This document shows, piece after piece, positions 41,199-53,300 of a DNA stretch of 64,000 nucleotides; the stretch's first letter is position 1, and each line of letters starts with the position of its first letter. This DNA is from Schizochytrium sp. TIO01. Its lineage: Eukaryota; Sar; Bigyra; Thraustochytrida; Thraustochytriidae. The position numbers and the translations under genes were made by a program. A model generated the notes under the pieces. The model did no database searches and was not told the DNA's origin. It saw only the letters and a list, made by a program, of their open reading frames with translations. The DNA is taken from positions 8,948,668-9,012,667 of the forward strand of contig SMSO01000032.1 of NCBI GenBank assembly GCA_004764695.1, in the 5' to 3' direction.

Positions 41199-44100
41199 GG
41201 GTCCGCTCCAATTGTTTGCACACCTTTTCGAGGCTTAAGTGGGTATTAATACACGTTTACTGGGACCACTGTGCTCTCTCTGTTCGTCAAAGAGGCTGCT
41301 TTATAATTTGCCTATTCAGGAAGGACAGAGAGCTGAGAAAGCGCCTGCCTGCGTTCTGATGGTGGTGGGATAAGTACGGCGGTCCTCTCGTCGATACGGA
41401 AGGCCGCGTGGGCGCAGCTCAGCTCAGGCCGCGTAGCCAAGGGAGGAGTGAGTGAGTGAAGGCAAGAAAGAAAGAACATGAAAGCCTTCTCTTCTGTGCT
41501 GAGTTCCGAAGCTTTCTTTCACTCTGAAGAGGAAGAGCGCCTCACTTTCAACCATTTCTTTCTATTTTGATTAAATAAAACATATCTTGAAATGGCATTA
41601 TCAATATTACTTTAAACACGAAAATTAAAACCAAGAACCTCGAATACGTATATGCTTTTGCTGGGCTGTTACTTTTGAGGAAAACGGATAGAGTGTAACA
41701 TGATAATGGCATGACGGAGGAGGCGCCGCCTGCATTACGGAATGCATGATTTGGGAGATGGTTTTCTCGTTTTGATAAAGGCGTATCTGCCATTTTAAAA
41801 AGCCATTGATGACTTCATTTTAAAAAGAGATATGAAGTAAAATAATAAAATTGAGTATGGTCGATGGAACGTTAGGTGCTCATAGAGTACTCCTAGAGGC
41901 AGAGCCTTCAAAGAAAATCCAAGTTGGAACCTATTTTGGAACGCTGGAGGGGTACGCGCGCTCGAAAGGGATGGAGAAGTCAGAAAGGGAAAAAGATGGG
42001 AGACAGACGCCTTTGTTGATGAGGTGAGCGCTTCATCGTGGACTTCTTCAGACAGAGCCTCTTTCCTGAGAGACGGCTGCTTAGGCCCTCTGCCGAAGCC
42101 TGCGTAGTCCGTTTCTTTGCTTGGCCTTCCGGAAATAATCCATGCGTGAAAATGACGCTTTACAAATTACGCCTGATTACCCACTTTTTAATATGTTAAT
42201 TTCATTTTAAAAATTAACTTGAATGGTAATAGGTGTATCATGATGAAGATGGGAGAAGTATAAAGCGAAGGTCAATCAACAACAGACGCACAGACAGATG
42301 ATAAAAAGACGTGTGCTCGACCTTCATGTTCACAGGAACTACAGCAGATGCATCGTAACTAGTACCAGGTAGTATATCAATACTCAAGGCCGCTCCTTTT
42401 CATCCTTTTCGCCGAGATGATCCTTACTGGAGAAAAACTTATATGTAGGCATATATATGTTCCACTTCAAAAGACATGGATGGCTATATAATGAGAAGGC
42501 CCAGTGTAGAAAAACTGTGGCTTCCCACTGGAGCGTGCTCTCATGGCGTGCGATACATTTTGTCTTCTGTTTTTTGAAGAGTTAGTTTCTCAATGAGTGG
42601 TGGTGTGCTTTCGAGTCCCAGCTGCAAGCTATGATGTGATTCGGTCTACGAGTCGCCAACTATTTGTAGGTGTCTTGTGCGTCGCTCCCAGAGCTGCTCG
42701 GAATGAATTTTAAAGAGCTATAAACGAGGGGTAGTTTTACTTTCGGCAGGTTGGTTTGCCAACGTAGGTGCATCCAACCGGAAATTCATAATCCAACAAA
42801 AAGACTGATGTTTTGAAGTTGACTTGGATGATAGGTACTATCTACCAAATCACATACCTAGGCACCTTACGGCACACCATCGAAACCTGTGCTGAAGCAA
42901 ACGTTGATCAAGCATCACCAAGAGGATGAAAAGAGACAGCTCTGCCATGCGACTCATGTCCTTAGGGACAGAGAAATAATTAGTTCAACTATGTTGATTC
43001 ATTTACAAAACACGGCCACAAAACTCAACAGTCTGATGCAGAGTTAAAAGGAAAGCTGACATCCATGTTCTCGTCACAAGTAGAATACTGCTATTGCAAT
43101 CTATTTCATATAAGAAAGTCATCAGTAAATTGCCAACCGAAATGTCTTGCCATTTATGGACTTTTTATTTGGCCAGGCATAGTAGGCGTAGGCAGAAGAA
43201 TCTCAAGTCAGTCCTGTAGCGAGTCACAAAAGCTGAATGGTTGTGAGTGCCTGATGGTCTCCAGAATGAAAACAAAGAAAACAATTAAGACAATATCACC
43301 CCAAGTGGAATGAGTCTCCAGCGTCCATGAAAATGGCTTCTTCTTCTATTTAGATAAATGCAAGCAAAAAGCAAAACATTTCGCGAAATTGTGGGCGATA
43401 ATAACACAAATAAGAGGAAAACGAGTGAGCAATGGGTGAGATAGCTGCAACTTTATTGAAGCACAAGTCAAGATTTGAATCACATACATGATTGTGACTG
43501 TTTCTATAGGAAGAAAGTCAAGGTGAAGGGCATGATCAACTACAATTTTGTAGTCCAAAAAGACCTTGGAAGGCAATAGGAAGTCGTGAGATATTTCTAC
43601 GTTTGTGAAAAACTTTGCAGAGGATGCGAACGTCCACTAGGGCGAGCTAGAATATAAGAACACCGGTGTTGTGACTAGCAGCATTGAAAGTTTGCTATTC
43701 TCTCAAATCAGCAAAGCAAGACCGCCTACATCATCTAAAGTGAATTAGAATAGTAAAGTGCGTATTTACTGGTATATACTGGCTTGGACATGCCCAATCT
43801 AAACCTCAGCACTGTCGACAGCTCATTATCAGCTTAGTCCAAAGTCCTAGTTATCCTTTTATTTCACCTCTCCTCATGGACGTCGCTGCGCTACATGTGT
43901 AGCTCCGATACGCAAGCTGCCATTTCTGAAGGCCTCGCAATTTACGCCAACTTGCAGTGACTGAGAAAGAGAGTCGGGATAAAACCTTGCGAGCTTGAAC
44001 TCGATATCTAGAACTCGGCAATCTGCTGAACATAACAAAAGAAAAATGCTCAATGATTTCTTGTGTTTTAGGTTTCTTAGAAATTTCAATTTCATTCACC

Positions 44101-44498
44101 AGTCTGCTAAACGCAACTTCCGCAACGTGCACGCTCAGCTCGGTCGATTCTGATTGTTCTACTTACATCTCAAAAAAGGAAACGTTGCAAAAACCCAATA
44201 TATAGAGTTGGGGCGAAACAAAATGAAGAAGTGAGAGATCTATATATCTATAGAATTCCATCAGACAATTGCTAGGAGATATGAGCATCCATATTAACGA
44301 AATACAAATAATTTGTTGGCAATCAACCAATTAGTAAAACGTGTTCTTAGAGAAGATGCCAATGGTGAGTCGGGATTCCTGGCAGTACAACTTGCTGTAT
44401 ATGAAGAAGTGAGAGATCTATAAATCTATGGAATTATACAATTATATGGGACTAAAGAGCCAAAAACTGGGCTAGCAGCAGGGCGAATGGAGGATGAT

Positions 44499-45353
44499 TT
44501 AGTTGTCGGTCTTTTCCTTGACCTTGTCGGCGGCGTCGTTGACAGTCTCCTTGGCAGATTCCTTGCCGTCCTCGAACTTAGACATGATGAAGTCCTTCTT
44601 CTCCTGGAGGTTCTCCTGGACGTTCTCGGCGGTCTCAGAAGCGTACTCAGCAGCCTCGTCCTTCTTCTCGAAGAAGGTCTCCTTGACGCTCTCAACGGTC
44701 TCCTTGACATACTCGATGGCCTCGTCCTTCTTCTCAAGAAGCTCATCTGCCTTCTCCTGGGCAAACTCGGTCCAGGTCTCAGCCTTCTTGTCGGCCTCGG
44801 CCTTGATCTCGTCCTTCTTGTCAGCAGCCTTGTCAGCAAGCTCGCTGGCCTTATCCTTGGCCTCCTCGGCCTTCTCGGAGGCAGCGTCCTTGAGCTCCTC
44901 CTTCTTCTCGGCAGCCTCGTCAGCCTTCTGGGAAGCGGTCTGCTTGATGTCCTCAGCCTTGTCGGCGGCGTCGCTCTTGAGCTCCTCCTTCTTCTCGGCG
45001 GCCTCGTCAGCCTTCTGGGAAGCGGTCTGCTTGATGTCCTCAGCCTTGTCAGCGGCGTCGCTCTTAACGTCCTCGGCCTTGTCAGCGGCCTTGTCAGCCT
45101 TCTGGTCAGCGTCCTTCTTGAGCTCCTCCTTCTTGTCGGCGGCGTCGTCGGCAAGCTCGCTGGCCTTGGTCTTGGCCTGCTCAAACTTCTCCGAGGCAGC
45201 GTTAGCAGCCTGGTCCTTCATCTCACCGGCACGGTTGGCAGCCTCGGATGCGTTTTCCGAGACGCGGTTCTTGGCGGCCTGGGCAGTCTCGGCGATGTCG
45301 TTGCCGGTCTTCTGGAGCATGTCGCCCACGTTCTGGTTGTCGTTGTAACCCAT
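44499..45353 (-). CDS. LEA-like hydrophilic repeat protein
   Basis: A 284-residue protein made almost only of Ala, Lys, Glu and Asp, with no Cys and a single Trp. It is predicted to be disordered or a long amphipathic helix. Repeats of the type DKAEDIKQTASQKADEAAEK recall group 3 late embryogenesis abundant proteins (11-residue helical repeats), which protect membranes and proteins during drying, freezing or salt stress. One 29-residue block occurs twice in tandem, 87 bases apart in DNA. No signal peptide: the start is MGYNDNQNVGDML. Third codon positions are strongly C/G, unlike the neighbours, which suggests high expression. Long GCAAA and GCAAAA tracts sit 46-141 bases before the ATG. Perilipin- or apolipoprotein-like helical proteins are an alternative. 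One exon, TAA stop. Confidence 0.8.
   Translation of the reverse strand: MGYNDNQNVGDMLQKTGNDIAETAQAAKNRVSENASEAANRAGEMKDQAANAASEKFEQAKTKASELADDAADKKEELKKDADQKADKAADKAEDVKSDAADKAEDIKQTASQKADEAAEKKEELKSDAADKAEDIKQTASQKADEAAEKKEELKDAASEKAEEAKDKASELADKAADKKDEIKAEADKKAETWTEFAQEKADELLEKKDEAIEYVKETVESVKETFFEKKDEAAEYASETAENVQENLQEKKDFIMSKFEDGKESAKETVNDAADKVKEKTDN
44898..45071 (-). repeat. 87-base tandem repeat in the LEA-like gene
   Basis: Two nearly identical 87-base units (29 codons), the second starting at about 44985. The few differences are silent or conservative. Confidence 0.8.
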
Positions 45354-45398
45354 CTTGATAACTTGGTTCTTGTTTTCTTTCTACTACTGTTTGCTAGC

Positions 45399-45494
45399 TT
45401 CGCTTTGCTTTGCTTTGCTTTGCTTTGCTTTGCTTTGGCTTGTTCGAGTTTTGGTTTTGCTTTTGCTTTTGCTTCGAGTTTTGCTTTTGCTTCG
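45399..45494 (-). repeat. GCAAA and GCAAAA tracts upstream of the LEA-like gene
   Basis: Seven perfect GCTTT units at 45402-45436 on the plus strand (AAAGC on the gene strand) followed by GCTTTT units at 45456-45492. They lie within 141 bases of the ATG and may be leader or promoter sequence. Confidence 0.8.
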
Positions 45495-45873
45495 TCGGCC
45501 CATGCATTCATCATCGCACTGCTTCCTCAGCCGGATCAAGCCCTCTCCCCTCCCTCCTAGGACCCTACCTACGTCTCCCTCTACCACCAGGACGACCCGC
45601 TTTTGTCCCCTGCCTTAGCTATCCAAACCACTAGGAGCCCCTAAGGGTACGCCCATAATCTGTCTCTGATGCTCACCCGAGCGAAAAGAAGAGATCTTCA
45701 TATCTCGGAGTCCTATTGGGCGCCTAACCTAAACCGTAGCAGGGGGCACGGGCCTAGTGTCTGAGCGCCGAAGCTGAGGGTTCTACCAAGTTTCGCAGCA
45801 AATCTTCGGGAAAGAAGAACTCGCGTGGGGTTCTCAGAAGAAGAACTCTTGAAGCAAGGGATTAAGGAAGCAA

Positions 45874-45910
45874 GTCAGTCAGTCAGTCAGTCAGTCAGTC
45901 AGTCAGTCAG
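45874..45910. repeat. (GTCA)9 microsatellite
   Basis: Nine perfect tetramer units at the left edge of the GC-rich island. Confidence 0.9.
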
Positions 45911-46463
45911 ACCTCTGCGCAGCGCCGGGAGGGCCTGGCTTGTGCGACAGAACCCGCGCTGGTGATGTCGCTCAAGTTTCTGCTGAGAGCGAGTTTCGCT
46001 GGGCTTTTCGTTGAAAGGTCGGCGCCTAGCGCACATGTCGATCTCGAAGCGAGGTCCTCCTCTGTATGCATGTTTACGAATGTAATGCATGGAGTTGTAT
46101 GCATGGTTTGCATTGGTATGGATGTGTATGAATGCGAATGAATTCGTTGTTTGTAAATGTAATATGTATGTGGTGTATATGTATATATATTTGTTTGTAA
46201 TGCGGAATGCATGTGTATGTGTGTATGTGTATGTAGGAGGTACCTAGTGGCTGGAAGGTCTGAAAGCGAAGAGAAGAGCAGGAATTGCAGCTCGAGTCAG
46301 CTCAGCACCGTGACTGCAGCGGCCCTCCTGAGCTTCTTTCCTTCAAGTTCGTGCTGCTTGCGTGTGCTCCAGGCTGCTGCGAGCGGCTTGAGCTTGCTCC
46401 AAAATGCAAGGCAGGAGGACTCTCGGCTGCCAAGTCATCCCAGAGAGCTTCTTGAGGGCCCTT

Positions 46464-46516
46464 GAAGTCCTTCAGACTTTTTGAAGTCCTTTAGACTCTT
46501 CGAAGTCCTTTAGACT
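46464..46516. repeat. Three copies of a 19-base repeat
   Basis: GAAGTCCTTYAGACT occurs at 46464, 46483 and 46502, a 19-base period, in the GC-rich island. Confidence 0.85.
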
Positions 46517-47262
46517 GCTTTGCGGCGGCGAAGCGACTTAGATTCTTGCCCTCGAGCTGCTCGCGAAACAACCCCACAGTGTGGTTGTCTGCCTCACTGA
46601 GTACACACGTACACACGGCACTAGCTAGCCATAGCTAAAGCTACGGCGCAAAGGTGCCGCTCAAGTTCTTTTGCTTGCAGCACCAGACGATACAAACGAA
46701 GCCTGCAGGTGTCAGTCTAGCTCCAAGCTGAGAGTCTCCAGCTGCAAGCAGCAGGCGCCTGGCTCTTGGCTCTTGGCGGCACTCAGGCGAGAAAGCCGTC
46801 GTAAACACTCAGCAGCTCCAAGCTCAGCGAACCAGCAAAACCTGAAGCTGCTAAGGCAGCCAGATCAGCCGGTAGCACCGCCAAGCAGGAGACACCGCCT
46901 AGTAGTAGCCACCTACCTACCGCCTAATGCGCCCGGTTCGCACGCGGTTCTTCAGAGAACGCCCGCCTGAACGCTCCCCGCAACTGTGGGCCCACAGCCA
47001 TGGAGACCCATCAAGGGGGTCCCCCAGGGCTTCGGCGGGCCTTCCTGAGGAACGAGAACGCTGACGCCGAGGAGGAGGACGTTGAAGCGCAGACCTGAGA
47101 GCGAGGCTGCAGCGGAGACCTGCGGCGAGAGCGCCCAGAGGCAGGCGCAGGGTGGAGAGCGCCTTGGCGGGACAGCGCGCGGGTTCTTGAAGAAAGCGAG
47201 GCGAGTCTGACTCCTCTTCGGGACGAGAAGCTTGGCTGCTTGAGAGCCTGCCCACCCTGCCA

Positions 47263-47305
47263 TGGCTTGCAGGGCTTGCAGGGCTTGCAGGGCTTGCAGG
47301 GCTTG
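47263..47305. repeat. (GGGCTTGCA)n minisatellite
   Basis: About five tandem copies of a 9-base unit. Confidence 0.9.
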
Positions 47306-49834
47306 GCCTAAATAGATAAGATGGTAGGCCTGGAGAGGCTTGTGGAAAAGCTGAGGGTGGCAGCAGGGGCGGATGCGTGGAGCCCTTGGGCGGAGTTGTT
47401 GAGTCCTGCTTCTTTGTGTGCAGCCTCTAGAGGCAGCTAAAGCCGAAGCAGGAGTCAGTGGGTGTTGTTGGTGAAATGCGCAGGTACCTATGAAGCTAGT
47501 TCAACTCAGGAGGCTGCTGTTGAACGCATGCTGGAGGGAGGCCCTTACTCCTCGAGGTGTCGCTGTAGAGTGACTTAGATTTCTTTTGATCCGAGACCGG
47601 TAGCAAGTACCAGAACTCGTGGGTCTTTGGTGCCAGACAGCGAGCTTTCCGTCGGCAGGTCAGTGTTCACTCGTTTTGGAATCGGGCGCCCAAGCTCGCG
47701 TAGCTTCGTTTGTCATACGATATAGATCAGCGGCTGACGACGATGCAGTAGCTTAGATCTGCCCACAAAACAAATTGCCGTGACGTCGCATCTGGGTTCC
47801 TGTTGCCGAATAAATCGCAGCGGTCAGGCCGCTCTCAAAAGTCATCTTTGAAGCAGGTAAGAGGTTCGACGTACCACTGGTTTACATAAATTATGAGAGA
47901 ACATTAAAAGTGAGTTTGCGTTCCGACAGCCAGAGCTTCAGATTTTCATCTTCAAGTTGGATGTTTAGATGTAAAAGTAGTTTAAGAATAATCACCATGC
48001 TCCAAGGCTGCACCCAAGGTTCCCGAGCTCGAAACACTGGCAAAAATTGCGTATGCAGGCACGTAGTGGGTTCCTAATATTTTTAAAGGAGCTGAGTCTC
48101 AGCCAATTAACCCAGCGGGATCTCCTTTGTATTGTTGTTTGAATCTCAAGGATTCTAATTCCATCAAAACCTGAGCTTCGAAGGTATCGCTTGTATCAAG
48201 CGCACTTTGAAGTTGTAACTACTGCACCCTGTCTTTTCGGTTAGGAAGTCTGAGCGTCTGCTGTCACGGTACATTAAAGTAATAATCGACATCAATCAAA
48301 ATCAAAGGAATATTTGAGGGTCAGTTATGATTTGAAGAACCTAGGCTCGCTTGCAACTTAGGCGCTATATGTAGAGTGCTACTCTTGCATCTCATTACGC
48401 ACGAATATGTTTTCGCTACTATAGTCAACCTGTTTGCTTTCTTCCTTCCTTACTTTCTTGTTGGCTAGCTTGCTTTCTTGCTGGCTAGCTTGCTCATGTC
48501 CAGCTGTATGACCCATACGATCTTAGTCTCATAAATTCCTCTTCTTCTGAGAGTTTCTTTCTCGTCAAAACTTCTCAGATTCATCTCTTGTTCCTTTGGG
48601 TAAATTTTTACTATACTAGCTCTGGCTACCATCACACTCAAAGGATGCTTCGCGAGCTTTCTAAGACACAAACCACGTAGGAAGCGAGCACTGCATGAAG
48701 CAATTGTCAAAAAGTCAAGCGAGTCGCAAAGATACTGAACTATAGACACCTATATTAACATCCACTCATCGTTGTTAACACTTTGCTTTTTATAGCAAGC
48801 TGACACTGTATATGTATCATGGAAAAAAGCTCATGCTAGGTAAGATGTGATGCTCGCACCGTTCAAAGTTCACCGCAGATAGTCTCATCGAGAGACTGGG
48901 CGTGTAAACTGACAAGTATTAGAATCAATAAACCTGATAGATTTTGTCCTAATGATATCAGAAATACTGTGGAGCCGAAGAGTTTGAAACAATCCTACTC
49001 GTTTGAAGTGCATATGTAAATTTTTATGGAGTGAATCTAAAACACAGCTTGCTATAAGTACTATAAGTAGGTTGTTCGGGCAGTAGTATGAATATCTTTA
49101 TTTTCTAAAGATGCTCTGCTTGCCGGTTCGTATTTTCGAATGATTGACCGAGCAACTACCATGTATTGCATGCCTTCGTTACTTCGAGTCTCTCTCAGCT
49201 CTTTGAACGTCGAGGATATCACGGAAGGCCATATCAAAACATCAGCACTATTCTAAAACTCGGAGAACCGTTCCGTCTAAGCTTCATCCTATACATCATC
49301 TCATGATCAACATAGTGGCATCATGGCAAAGCAGAAGTCCAAGTATTGTTTACGAGTATTGAATGTGGTGCAGCCTATTTCTAAAAAGCAATTACTGATA
49401 TCTCTGCCTTACAGTAATTGGACCCACTCTTCAAGTATTCGGCCGACGAGAAGCCTGATGCTACCTCTTAGGTCATGGCCCTCCTGGCCCTTTGCCTCAC
49501 GTAGTAAACAAGAAGCAATAATGAAAAAAAAAAGAGAGTGCATACAAGTATTGCTATATAATAGAAGATCGAAAGGTACCAGCCCCTGACAAATTTATCA
49601 AGGTCGATAACGACTTTATTCGATACACATAACGTTCATCTTGTGTTTGTCTGATAACAATTATGTTGATGATAATGGAGATCACAGTCACGACAAAACA
49701 GTGTAGACCAACAATTGGTTTAAACTCTTAACAAGTGCTGATGAGAAGCTGCCAAAAAGATTGTTAGAATGCATACTAACGTGAGCACGAAAAAAAGAAG
49801 AAAAAAGTCTATAGTCCCTACGCTAAATATTGCC

Positions 49835-50395
49835 TTAATTTGAGGTTATCCGGTTCTCCAGCGCTCCCTTAGGAAGAGTTGATAAGGCTGCTGCACCCAT
49901 GAAGTCTTCGAAGGCTTTATTTATAAGAATTCTCGTTGAGGAGTCAGTTCCTTCGCTTAGGTACCATTTCAGCGTGGGGGGTGGTCCAGAAGACGATGGT
50001 GATTTGCGAGAAATTATACATAAGTGCTTCACGGCCACATTGTCCTTTTTCCATACAGTGTCCATGTCCATGAAGGCAATTCGCTTGAATGGCTCAATTC
50101 GGCTTACATCAAAGCCTTGTGGTTCTGCAAGTTGGGCTAGAGCAGCCTTGTCGACCACTGTATAGACAGCTTGAGATGTAACAACATAAATCTCGGATTG
50201 CATTCTCATATTGTCAAGCTTAGACTTTGGTGATCGCAAAAAACCAAAGCAGCCTCCCCCCTTTTGGTCAAGAGCCTTTATTTTGTGCTCTGCAGGGTTG
50301 AAGGCATCAATTACAGCCTCTCCGTTCGCCGAAAGCGTGCTGCCTAGGATCTCAGAGACCCGAGACATGAGCTCCGGGCTGGCGCAGCGGCTCAT
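49835..50395 (-). CDS. Unknown 186-residue protein
   Basis: From the ATG at 50393-50395 (an earlier TTG frame start is ignored) to TAA, one exon. The protein is mixed alpha/beta in look, with no membrane segment or signal peptide. Near residues 35-60 it reads FNPAEHKIKALDQKGGGCFGFLRSP, then SEIYVVTSQAVYTVVDKAAL and FKRIAFMDMDTVWKKDNVAVKHLCI, a run of short strands, and ends with a helix containing INKAFEDFMGAAAL. The strand pattern and C-terminal helix would suit a PH-like fold, but this is a guess; no family is recognised. Codon use matches the other genes, and it stands alone between long spacers. Confidence 0.65.
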   Translation of the reverse strand: MSRCASPELMSRVSEILGSTLSANGEAVIDAFNPAEHKIKALDQKGGGCFGFLRSPKSKLDNMRMQSEIYVVTSQAVYTVVDKAALAQLAEPQGFDVSRIEPFKRIAFMDMDTVWKKDNVAVKHLCIISRKSPSSSGPPPTLKWYLSEGTDSSTRILINKAFEDFMGAAALSTLPKGALENRITSN

Positions 50396-53300
50396 ACTTG
50401 CTAGGTGGTCCACCAACTACCTAGGTACTAGGTCCTGCTTTGTCCCCTTCGAGCGTGCTCACGTGCGATGAATGCCTTAGTCCCTTTGCCAAGAAACGTG
50501 CCCGCGCGCCCTTTTCGTCTTCAAGGTCCGTGTGCTTGTATTTATCATGCGTAGCAACCCAATTCTGACGCCCCGCTGTGCGCACGAGCAAGCTTTGACG
50601 AGTTCTATCTCTGTTCGTCTTCTTAATGGATGTCTCAAGTCACCTCTTGTGTGCATGATGGGATGGTGATCATCGTCATTTTGTCGGTGATCACTCAATC
50701 AAAAATGGAGTGTGCACCAATTCTTGCATCTACGTACCTACTTATGTATCATTATTACTACTACTTCTATTAGTACTTTTATTACCACTATGTACTGCTA
50801 GCGGGTTTGCGAGTAGAAGGTAGCTACGCAAGACTATAACCTATAACAGCCAGTAATGCTACCAGGACCAGGCCCAATAGCCATATACACTATTCGGTAA
50901 CTATGTTAGCAATAGTAATACTGTTATCCCTCTAGTCTTCGACTAAGTATTATTACTTAGGTAGCTGGTATCAGGTAAATGTAAGACGTCCTACTGTTGG
51001 CTATCACCAGCGCCAGCGAGGGGGTCTAGATCTCTCTTTAAGGTCAAAAGTATCCATGCAGCCATGCGACAAGATTTCTAGAACAGCTGGCGCGACATAA
51101 TATAGCGCGCCACCCATAACCACTGCAGAAGTGTTGATTCGAAATACTTGAAAGAACCTTCACTCTGAAGTTCCAACACAACAAATTCTCTGGTGACATA
51201 GTGCAATTGAACTACATATTCCATATAGGAAACATACCCAACTCTGCTGGCGTTGAGCTAACATTTCATCTGTGTTCTTTTACATCATACCTTTCCTAGA
51301 AATTATTAGTCACTAACCGAAGCTCAAAATATAATTTAAGGCCACGCTCGTTAAATCCCCCTTTTGATGACAATCGTGTCCTGAGTACCTTCGTTGCCAA
51401 GGTGTCTCAAGATTTAGAAAACAGTCTTGAAAGTAAAGACGAACCTGACAACATTCAAATAGGTGCCCTCAATGTCTACAGAAAATTAAGTTCTTAACCT
51501 CAGCGACAATTCGGCGAGTTTTATTTTGCGCATAACAGACTTAGGAACATAAAAAGAAGCAAAAGACACGACGACGAGCTAGCAGAGGAAATATAAACTA
51601 GAACTGAGAGACATCCTATTAAGCTTTGAAGACTTCCTTTCGTAGGTAGAAATTCAATGAAAATTTTGCATCATTCAATTGTCCAACGTAAGTCTCATAT
51701 TTTCATTTCAGAGATAAATCATACTTTACAATAGAAGAGACTCAAAAGACATGTAAACTCTCGAATAATACAATTGAATTATGTGCGGGACTGATCATCT
51801 CAATGTGTTGGACACAAGACCAAAGCCAGACATGGACCTTATTAGCACTTTCTGAATGTTAATTCTAACTAACTAATCTTCTCCTTCATCTCTCTACCTA
51901 CGCTATCTCTTGGTGATCGCCTCACGCTAACTTGCAATCATTACATTTGTGAATGCTATCGACACCCACAAGGATTCAAACAACAAAATCAAAGTTGCTT
52001 CAAGTCTTGCAGCTGACCTTCACCTAATGATTTTGATATTCTGTACGGCATCTCATCCAAGACTACTTCAACTCTCTATTCGGATTTTATTAAAAAAAAC
52101 AAAAACAAAAAACTTCACATAAGAACTACAAGGACCTGCGGAAACTGCTTAGGAATTATGTAAAACCCAGCTAAGCGTTTTAAAGCGGCTGCTATCGATC
52201 GTTCTTTGCCACATTGTAGTCCAATAATAATGATAATAATAATAATAATAATAATAAACAGTTTTCAAAGAAAGAAAGAAGGATCATCAAAGAACAAGTA
52301 TAATATGAATAGTATAGGTGATACTTCTAAGGGGGGGAAGTTACCAGTGAAAAACAAAACACTTTCACTAGTCAGAAGCAACTCTTAGCAATCCTTTAAC
52401 TTGAGTCAAGAAAACAATTTCTCATCAAAAGTATCAGTGGTACCTACTTCTAGGATTTGATTGGCCCGAAATATAAGAACTAGATAGGTAGCACTACTAA
52501 GAAAACCTCTGGATAGAAGCATTACTAGTAAAGCTGCTGTTATTATTGTTGATGTTACTATGATTGGTTTTGGTAGTCAAGCACCTGTACCAAGTAGGCC
52601 AACGTTTACTTCCATCTCAACATTGTGCCTTGCTTACCCGGTTTTCATGTAGAAAGATGGGACGCCAACGCCAACCAACGTTGGGATATCGCTACTACTG
52701 ACTGTAGTATTGCTGCAGACAAGTAGCAGTAGTAGCCTTCTTCGAGTGTCCTTGTTTCGTTTCTCTGAAAAAGTGGGAGAGAGCACCCATAACTGCAGGT
52801 AAAAAGTAATAAAAGTGAGGCGAAAGTGAGTTGAAAGACACCTCTTAAAGTGCGACTCTATTTTTTTTTTTTTTAATTAAAATATTACAAAAGAATCTGA
52901 ACAAATAATCTAATTTATTCTATAGTTTGTTTCGTTAGTTTGAAGTTTAATCCTGATCCTGATCCATCACTATACATACATATACATATAGTTGGCCTTA
53001 TCCTCGATTCCAGGGGCAGCGTCGATGAAGCAAGCAAGGTTTCGCAAATCAGCGAAGCCTGTACGCGCAGGCGAAGGGAATAGGGACAGGTGCGAGTAAG
53101 CCTGGTCCCCACGAGGGGAAGTAAAGTAGTTCAGGCGCATGCACCGGGACTGGATTTAACTTCTTCGATGGGTCGGATTTTCTGGTTTCGTTCAGAACAA
53201 GAGCGCCAGCATAGCACGTAACGGTAAAACGAAGGAGCCCCTCCCTAGAATCTAACTCCTGTGTAATTTCGGGGAGGGTCGAAAGTGCGGGGACGCCACT

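Larger units (their letters stand above)
40213..44498. other. 4.3 kb intergenic region
   Basis: AT-rich spacer with no recognised gene. It contains a GGTACCTACCTACG word at 40517-40530, a (GCAAAA)n tract at 40879-40904, a GC-richer patch at about 40980-41200 with a possible short secreted peptide, and a second GC-rich patch at 41390-41460. An ATG frame at 43065-43313 shows no family signature. Confidence 0.45.
45354..49834. other. 4.5 kb intergenic region with a GC-rich repeat island
   Basis: Starts with the LEA-like promoter and its pentamer and hexamer tracts. From about 45860 to 47750 it is GC-rich and full of short tandem repeats, with overlapping frames on both strands that have no codon bias or family signature. 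The rest, to 49834, is AT-rich with nothing recognised. Confidence 0.45.

Noticed and set aside
44426-45560. Leu/Ser-rich plus frames and an Arg/Pro-rich minus frame over the LEA-like gene
   Set aside because: They are shadows of A/K/E/D codons with C/G third positions; the Lys/Glu frame has the proper ATG and repeats.
46211-47263. Several 80-110 codon frames on both strands in the GC-rich island
   Set aside because: High GC removes stops in all frames; there is no codon bias, start context or known domain.
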